From NCBI RefSeq assembly GCF_007827595.1, contig NZ_VISR01000026.1, forward strand, positions 103,295-167,294: a DNA stretch of 64,000 nt, written 5' to 3'. Below, piece by piece: positions 59,988 to 64,000 of the stretch; the stretch's first letter is position 1, and every line of letters begins with the position of its first letter. The notes under the pieces are model-generated. The model had not been told where the DNA came from and searched no databases. It saw nothing but the letters and a program-made list of their open reading frames with translations. This DNA comes from Streptomyces sp. BK340. GTDB lineage: Bacteria; Actinomycetota; Actinomycetes; Streptomycetales; Streptomycetaceae. Position numbers and translations under genes: made by a program.

Positions 59988-61048
59988 CCGAGCTCCACCT
60001 GTGGCTGCGCCACGAGGCCCGTACCACCGAGCGGCGCACGCCGGTGGTCCCCGCCGACGCCCGCCGCCTGACCCGGAGCGGGGTACGGCTGACCGTGGAG
60101 GACTCCCCGCAGCGGATCTTCCCCGTCGAGGAGTACGAGGCGGCCGGCTGCCGCCGCGCCCCGGCGGGCTCCTGGCCGACGGCACCGCGCGACGCCGTGA
60201 TCCTCGGCCTGAAGGAACTCCCCGACGAGCCGTCGTCGTTGCCGCACCGCCACATCTTCTTCGGGCACGCCTACAAGCAGCAGCCCGGGGCGACGGAGCT
60301 GCTGCGCCGGTTCGCCGCCGGGGGAGGAGCACTGCTGGACCTGGAGTACCTGGTGGACGACCAGGGCCGCAGGCTGGCCGCCTTCGGCTACTGGGCGGGC
60401 TACCTGGGCGCCGCGCTCGCCGTGCTCCAGCACCGGGGCCGCCTGGTGGCGCCCCTGCACCCGACCACCAAGGAGCACCTGGACGCGGCCCTCGAACCGA
60501 CGCCCGCAGACGCGGACTTCACGGCACTCGTCGTCGGCGCGCTGGGCCGCAGCGGCCGGGGCGCCGCGGCCGCCTTCGACACCGCAGGCGTCACCGCGAC
60601 CCACTGGGACCTCGCCGAGACCCGCACCCTCGACCGCCCGGCCCTGCTCGGCCACGACGTGATGGTGAACTGCGTCCTCGCCACCACCCCCGTCCCGCCC
60701 TTCCTGCGCGAGGCCGACCTGGACGTCCCGACCCGCCGCCTGCGCACCCTGTGCGACGTCACCTGCGACGTCGGCTCCCCGCTGAACGTCCTGCCCGTGT
60801 ACGACCGCACCACCGACTGGACGGACCCCGTGCGCCCGCTGCGCAAGGAGCCGCCCCTGTCCCTGATCGCCATCGACAACCTGCCCTCGCTCCTGCCCCG
60901 CGAGTCCAGCTCCGACTTCTCGGCGGCCCTCGTGCTGCAACTGCTCGACTTCGGTGCCTCGGACGTGTGGCAGCGCTGCCTCGACCGCTTCCACCAGGCC
61001 TGCCGTGAGCTGGGAATCGTCGACGAAAGGGAGTTGCCCCATGACTGA
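59984..61048 (+). CDS. Saccharopine dehydrogenase (lysine-forming, LYS1-like)
   Basis: 354 aa alanine dehydrogenase/PNT-like fold. Substrate side: LRHEARTTERRTPVVPADAR and HIFFGHAYKQQPG (Lys/His), GALLDLEYLVDDQGRRLAAF; later RTLCDVTCDVGSPLN and IDNLPSLLPRESS, typical of LYS1. It interconverts saccharopine with lysine and 2-oxoglutarate. ATGA overlap with the amine oxidase gene; its stop lies inside the next start (8-nt overlap). Confidence 0.9.
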   Translation: MTELHLWLRHEARTTERRTPVVPADARRLTRSGVRLTVEDSPQRIFPVEEYEAAGCRRAPAGSWPTAPRDAVILGLKELPDEPSSLPHRHIFFGHAYKQQPGATELLRRFAAGGGALLDLEYLVDDQGRRLAAFGYWAGYLGAALAVLQHRGRLVAPLHPTTKEHLDAALEPTPADADFTALVVGALGRSGRGAAAAFDTAGVTATHWDLAETRTLDRPALLGHDVMVNCVLATTPVPPFLREADLDVPTRRLRTLCDVTCDVGSPLNVLPVYDRTTDWTDPVRPLRKEPPLSLIAIDNLPSLLPRESSSDFSAALVLQLLDFGASDVWQRCLDRFHQACRELGIVDERELPHD

Positions 61049-62192
61049 CCGAGTACCGGCGTCCGGCACCGTCCACTGGGTCGGCGCCGGCCTGTCCACC
61101 GGCAGCGGACTGGCCGCACTCTGCGACACGGCCGAACGAGTACGGCTGTGGCACCGCACCGAGGAACGCGCGGCCGGCGCCCTGGCCACCCTGGGCCTGA
61201 CCGGCCGAGCCGAACCCCGCGCCTTCACGCTCCCCGCGCTCACCGCCGAACTGGCAGCCGGGGACGTCGTCGTATCGATGCTGCCCGCCCCGGAGCACGC
61301 CGCACTCCTGGCCGCGTGCGTAGCCGGACGAGCCCATTTCTCCTGCTCCAGCTACGTCTCGCCCGAGGTCCTGGACCAGGTGCCGACGGCAGCGGCGGCC
61401 GGCCTGGTCGTCCTCACCGAGGCGGGCCTGGACCCGGGCATCGACCACCTCTTCGCGCACAGCCTCATCGGCAGGGCGCGCACGGAGATCGGCGCTGACA
61501 CCCCGGCGGCCTACCGCCTCACCTCCTACTGCGGCGGCGTCCCCGCGGTCCCGAACGACTTCCGGTACCGCTTCAGCTGGGCACCCCTCGGCGTCCTCAA
61601 CGCCCTCCGCTCACCGGCCCGTTACCTGGAGAACGGCACCGAGACCACGGCCACCCGCCCCTGGGAGGCGACCCGGCCCCACACCCTCTCCGGGGAGACC
61701 TTCGAGGCCTACCCGAACAGGGACAGCATCCCCTTCATCGCCCAGTACGGCCTCCCGCCCGCCTGGACCCCCAGCACCTTCGTACGGGGAACCCTGCGCC
61801 TGGACGGCTGGCTGAAGGCATGGGAGCCGGTCTTCGAGGAGCTGAGGGCGGGCGACGACGAGACCATCGCCGCCCTGGCCCGAGAGCTGGCGGCGACCTA
61901 CCCGACGACGGACGAGGACCGCGACCGCGTCGTCCTGTCGGTGTCCCTGGAGGTCGAGACCCCGGACCGCACCTGGACGGGCGGCTACCTCCTCGACCTC
62001 GTGGGCACCGCCGAGGAGTCGGCCATGGCCCGCTGCGTCTCCCGCCCCCTGGCCCTGGGCGTCCGCCACATCATGGACGGCAGCCTGCCGGCGGGACTGA
62101 ACCGGGCGGCCGAGACGGCGGAGCGGGCGGACGTCTGGCTCGCCGAACTCGCGGAGGAGGGACTGGACTTCACTCTGCGACTCGGCCGGTAG
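61041..62192 (+). CDS. Saccharopine dehydrogenase-like (glutamate-forming, LYS9-like)
   Basis: 383 aa. Rossmann start VHWVGAGLSTGSGLAALCD, then DVVVSMLPAPEHAALLAACV, FSCSSYVSPEV and the family phrase LTEAGLDPGIDHLFAH, with YCGGVPAVPNDFRYRFSWAP. It would join aminoadipate semialdehyde and glutamate to saccharopine (or the reverse). It completes the four-gene set. Its stop overlaps the convergent GHKL gene by 23 nt. Confidence 0.9.
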   Translation: MTDRVPASGTVHWVGAGLSTGSGLAALCDTAERVRLWHRTEERAAGALATLGLTGRAEPRAFTLPALTAELAAGDVVVSMLPAPEHAALLAACVAGRAHFSCSSYVSPEVLDQVPTAAAAGLVVLTEAGLDPGIDHLFAHSLIGRARTEIGADTPAAYRLTSYCGGVPAVPNDFRYRFSWAPLGVLNALRSPARYLENGTETTATRPWEATRPHTLSGETFEAYPNRDSIPFIAQYGLPPAWTPSTFVRGTLRLDGWLKAWEPVFEELRAGDDETIAALARELAATYPTTDEDRDRVVLSVSLEVETPDRTWTGGYLLDLVGTAEESAMARCVSRPLALGVRHIMDGSLPAGLNRAAETAERADVWLAELAEEGLDFTLRLGR

Positions 62193-62871
62193 GAGCGGAT
62201 CCGCTCTCGCGCAGGTCGTCGATGCGGACCCGCAGGCCGGACCGGCGCGAGGTCCAACGCCGCAGGTCGTCCACGGCCGGCAACCCATGCGAGCGCAGCG
62301 CCCTGTCCGGCAGGAACCGGATGAGCGTCCCGGTCGTCCCGTCGGCCTGGAGGGGTTCCGGATCGGTCACCGGAACCCCGTGCTCATAGCGCTGGGTCCA
62401 GGCTCCGTCGAGGCGGCGATTGGTGTGGATCAGCCACTCGCTGAGCGCCGCCACGACGGACATGCCACGACGCGGGTGCCCGTCCGGAAGGCTCTCCGCG
62501 TCCGGAGAGTCGAAGAACCTCAGGTCCTTGGTGGCCATGACCGGCTTCTTCACGATCCGGCCGCGCTCATCGACGCGCGTGTCGGTGCCCCGGCCGTCAT
62601 CGGCCACGGACACGGAGCCGTCGCGATGCAGAGTGATCGCGCATCGTCCCCCTGCACCGCTCGCCGCCTCGTCGGCGGCGTAGGCGACGACCTCGAGGAC
62701 GAGGTGCCCCGGGCCACCGGGAGCGAACTCGGCCGGCGCACGACGAATCTGCGCAAGGTGGTGCAGATCCGAGACGCGGGCCCAGTCGTGGGTGGTATTG
62801 ACCCAGGAATCCCTCGATCCGACTGCCCCATCTAACCCATCTGACCAATCCGACCCATCCGACTCATCCAT
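62170..62871 (-). CDS. Stand-alone GyrB/ParE-type GHKL ATP-binding domain protein
   Basis: 233 aa. LVLEVVAYAADEAASG (E, N replaced), VSVADDGRGTDTRVDERGRI, and GHPRRGMSVVAALSEWLIHTNRR resemble the N-terminal ATPase domain of type II topoisomerase B subunits. The transducer and TOPRIM domains are absent, so it is not a topoisomerase. The usual Asn of the N-box (EVVDNSxDE) is Ala-Ala (EVVAYAADE). The ATG is preceded by no good site, and the first codons form an SDG repeat. Function unknown. Confidence 0.72.
   Translation of the reverse strand: MDESDGSDWSDGLDGAVGSRDSWVNTTHDWARVSDLHHLAQIRRAPAEFAPGGPGHLVLEVVAYAADEAASGAGGRCAITLHRDGSVSVADDGRGTDTRVDERGRIVKKPVMATKDLRFFDSPDAESLPDGHPRRGMSVVAALSEWLIHTNRRLDGAWTQRYEHGVPVTDPEPLQADGTTGTLIRFLPDRALRSHGLPAVDDLRRWTSRRSGLRVRIDDLRESGSAPTGRVAE
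62824..62868. repeat. Five 9-nt tandem units at the start of the GHKL gene
   Basis: TGCCCCATC, TAACCCATC, TGACCAATC, CGACCCATC, CGACTCATC on the plus strand; on the coding strand they give the acidic repeat SDG-SDW-SDG-LDG. It is degenerate, so it is an old expansion. Confidence 0.75.
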
Positions 62872-62907
62872 CCAAGGAGTATGACGAGCTTCAGGGGCCG
62901 AACCACC

Positions 62908-63243
62908 TCACAGACAGCAGCGGCAGTAAAGATGGGCGCCCGCCGTCCGCGCACGGGAGGCCAGGGACTTGAACGTGTCGACCATGTCCTTGGCGTCGAG
63001 GTAGTCCGCGAAGTCGATCTCCTCGATCTCGTACCAGTGGGCCGCGACCATCGGGACGGCGTCCTCGGGCAGATCGGCGAGAACGTCCCGCCAGCGGTCG
63101 GGGATCTGCTCGAGGACCCGCCCTGTCTCCCAAGGGGAGTCGGGTTCGACGGACTCGCCCTGGGGGTAGGGCGGTTCGGGCCAGAACAGTTCCGGTCTGA
63201 TGGCAGTGTGATGGAACCTCCTCGCCGGCGGCGCCGTCGGCAA
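62908..63243 (-). CDS. Hypothetical small protein
   Basis: 111 aa from a TTG. The centre reads as a real protein (WETGRVLEQIPDRWRDVLAD, VAAHWYEIEEIDFADYLDA, KDMVDTFKSLA) and it ends in CRCCL. I do not recognise the family. A good GAGGAGG sequence lies inside the given frame at 63213-63219 without a matching start codon, so the annotated start may be wrong. It is upstream of the GHKL gene in the same direction (36 nt), and the two may form an operon. Confidence 0.6.
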   Translation of the reverse strand: MPTAPPARRFHHTAIRPELFWPEPPYPQGESVEPDSPWETGRVLEQIPDRWRDVLADLPEDAVPMVAAHWYEIEEIDFADYLDAKDMVDTFKSLASRARTAGAHLYCRCCL

Positions 63244-63414
63244 CCGTCACAGACCCTCAAATACTCCTCAGAATCGCCGGCTTGTGATCGTTGTGCTCAT
63301 GACGGACGGGTAGCGTCAGGGTCTTGATCGCCAACCGGGTGATCCTGTGGAGCGGGCTGGGAAGACGAGCCTGCGAACGTCCGGGACAGGGTGGAAGTAG
63401 TGGGAGACATCGTC

Positions 63415-63909
63415 ATGAGCCCTCCGATCGTTCGGCACGCCGTTCCGGCATGCGCGGCCGTTGCCGCATCGGTCCTGCTCCTTGCCTCCTGCAGCCAGGA
63501 TTCCGATCAGCACGGCGCGGGGCGTTCCACGCCCCCTCCGCAAGCCACCGCCCACGCTCCGGCGTCAAGTTCGACACCGGAGACAGCATTGCTGAGGCAG
63601 GCGACATCCGTCGTGACCAGCGTGTCCGGAGGTGTGCTCCTGGAGGGCGGATCGGAGCGTGTCGGAGACGGGATTCATACTCGCCCGGTGCTGAACAAGG
63701 GGAAGACGTACCGACTGGTCCTGACGTGCGTCGGTGAGGGCAGTGCACGCCTGACCGTCGCCCCTGCGGCCTCGGGTTCCGACGCAACTGTTCCTTGCGA
63801 CCGGTCCGTGGTCCAACAGCGGATCAACGGGAGCGGGACGGTCCGAATCGATGTTGTCGGGGCACAAGGGTCTACGGGCGCCCTTGCCTGGCGAATCGTC
63901 ACGGTCTAG
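63415..63909 (+). CDS. Hypothetical lipoprotein
   Basis: 164 aa. The lipobox LLASC at residues about 20-24 (AAVAASVLLLASCSQ) marks an exported lipid-anchored protein. A Ser/Pro/Ala linker (to about 60) leads to a small beta-rich domain (GKTYRLVLTCVGEGSARLTV, IDVVGAQGSTGALAWRIV) with two Cys that could pair. ATG 63415 with GGGAG 8 nt upstream is better than GTG 63391. No function recognised. Confidence 0.75.
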   Translation: MSPPIVRHAVPACAAVAASVLLLASCSQDSDQHGAGRSTPPPQATAHAPASSSTPETALLRQATSVVTSVSGGVLLEGGSERVGDGIHTRPVLNKGKTYRLVLTCVGEGSARLTVAPAASGSDATVPCDRSVVQQRINGSGTVRIDVVGAQGSTGALAWRIVTV

Positions 63910-63918
63910 GTGTATTGA

Positions 63919-64000
63919 TCACGAGCGTTGTTGACACTGGGTCTTGATCATGGCGAAGACCTCCGGTGTGGTGGAGCTGTCTAGGAACGCACCACACGGA
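63919..64000 (-). CDS. Possible 3' end of a gene running off the window
   Basis: The minus-strand frame is open from the edge to a stop at 63919-63921 and reads DSSTTPEVFAMIKTQCQQRS at its end. Too short for family assignment; it may be chance. Confidence 0.25.
   Translation of the reverse strand, partial: PCGAFLDSSTTPEVFAMIKTQCQQRS

Noticed and set aside
1..64000. CRISPR arrays, intact insertion sequences, rRNA genes
   Set aside because: No regularly spaced direct repeats, transposase genes with terminal inverted repeats or rRNA sequence were seen on reading the window.

Overview
The window is high-GC actinobacterial DNA, almost certainly from a Streptomyces. Start codons are often GTG or TTG, and genes overlap by GTGA/ATGA. 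There is a complete conservon (sensor kinase, roadblock, DUF742, GTPase), a sugar ABC importer with no ATPase gene of its own, many secreted multidomain glycosidases, and gene families typical of the genus. No rRNA, CRISPR array or intact insertion sequence was seen. There is one tRNA-Leu(GAG) at 24548-24635.

Layout. 2-7434: two secreted carbohydrate-active proteins, the first with four different glycosidase-type modules plus a CBM32-like domain in one chain, the second a CBM35-Fn3-Fn3-sugar dehydrogenase. 7442-13539: acyl-CoA ligase, a LysR regulator divergent from a bile-acid/Na+ symporter-family protein, and a secreted sialidase. 13667-17373: oxidoreductase/MarR pair around a triple palindrome, an isochorismatase-like hydrolase, an SDR without its catalytic Tyr/Lys, and a LysR regulator with a T-N11-A box. 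17445-18501: fdhD with only the C-terminal stub of its usual Fe-S partner. 18604-24364: KAS III, GntR, GNAT, LtrA, aldehyde dehydrogenase. 24548-28443: tRNA-Leu, a serine-recombinase-like tail, a truncated sigma factor, cydAB, and relics of NmrA-like and nitrile hydratase genes; this looks like an old integration and decay site. 28669-32273: conservon with an extra GAF gene. 32707-40173: MJ1316-2H RNA-end protein, L,D-transpeptidase, AbiEii-like nucleotidyltransferase, EF-G paralogue behind a candidate leader peptide and alternative hairpins, CMD-like protein, glutamine amidotransferase. 40551-46594: ROK regulator divergent from a sugar ABC importer and GH1 beta-glucosidase. 46766-48967: PadR/membrane-protein pair, then a frameshifted RHS toxin tail with a possible immunity gene. 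49084-50473: Met/His-rich membrane protein and YcnI, probably for copper.

50536-57837 is the most interesting part. It holds a CDP-alcohol phosphotransferase, zinc-type dehydrogenase, 6-pyruvoyltetrahydropterin synthase homologue, GT4 glycosyltransferase, SAM methyltransferase, flippase-like membrane protein, creatininase-family amidohydrolase and a GTP cyclohydrolase II. In the cyclohydrolase, the Tyr that corresponds to E. coli RibA Tyr105 is Met120, a change known to stop the enzyme at the formylated pyrimidine. The creatininase-family neighbour is a natural candidate for the missing deformylase. Together they suggest an undescribed GTP-derived, glycosylated and methylated, possibly membrane-linked product.

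57871-62192 follows in the same direction: an ornithine cyclodeaminase/mu-crystallin-family protein, an FAD amine oxidase and two saccharopine dehydrogenase-like proteins, which on paper join pipecolate to lysine through saccharopine. The right edge has a stand-alone GHKL ATPase domain, a small unknown protein and a lipoprotein.
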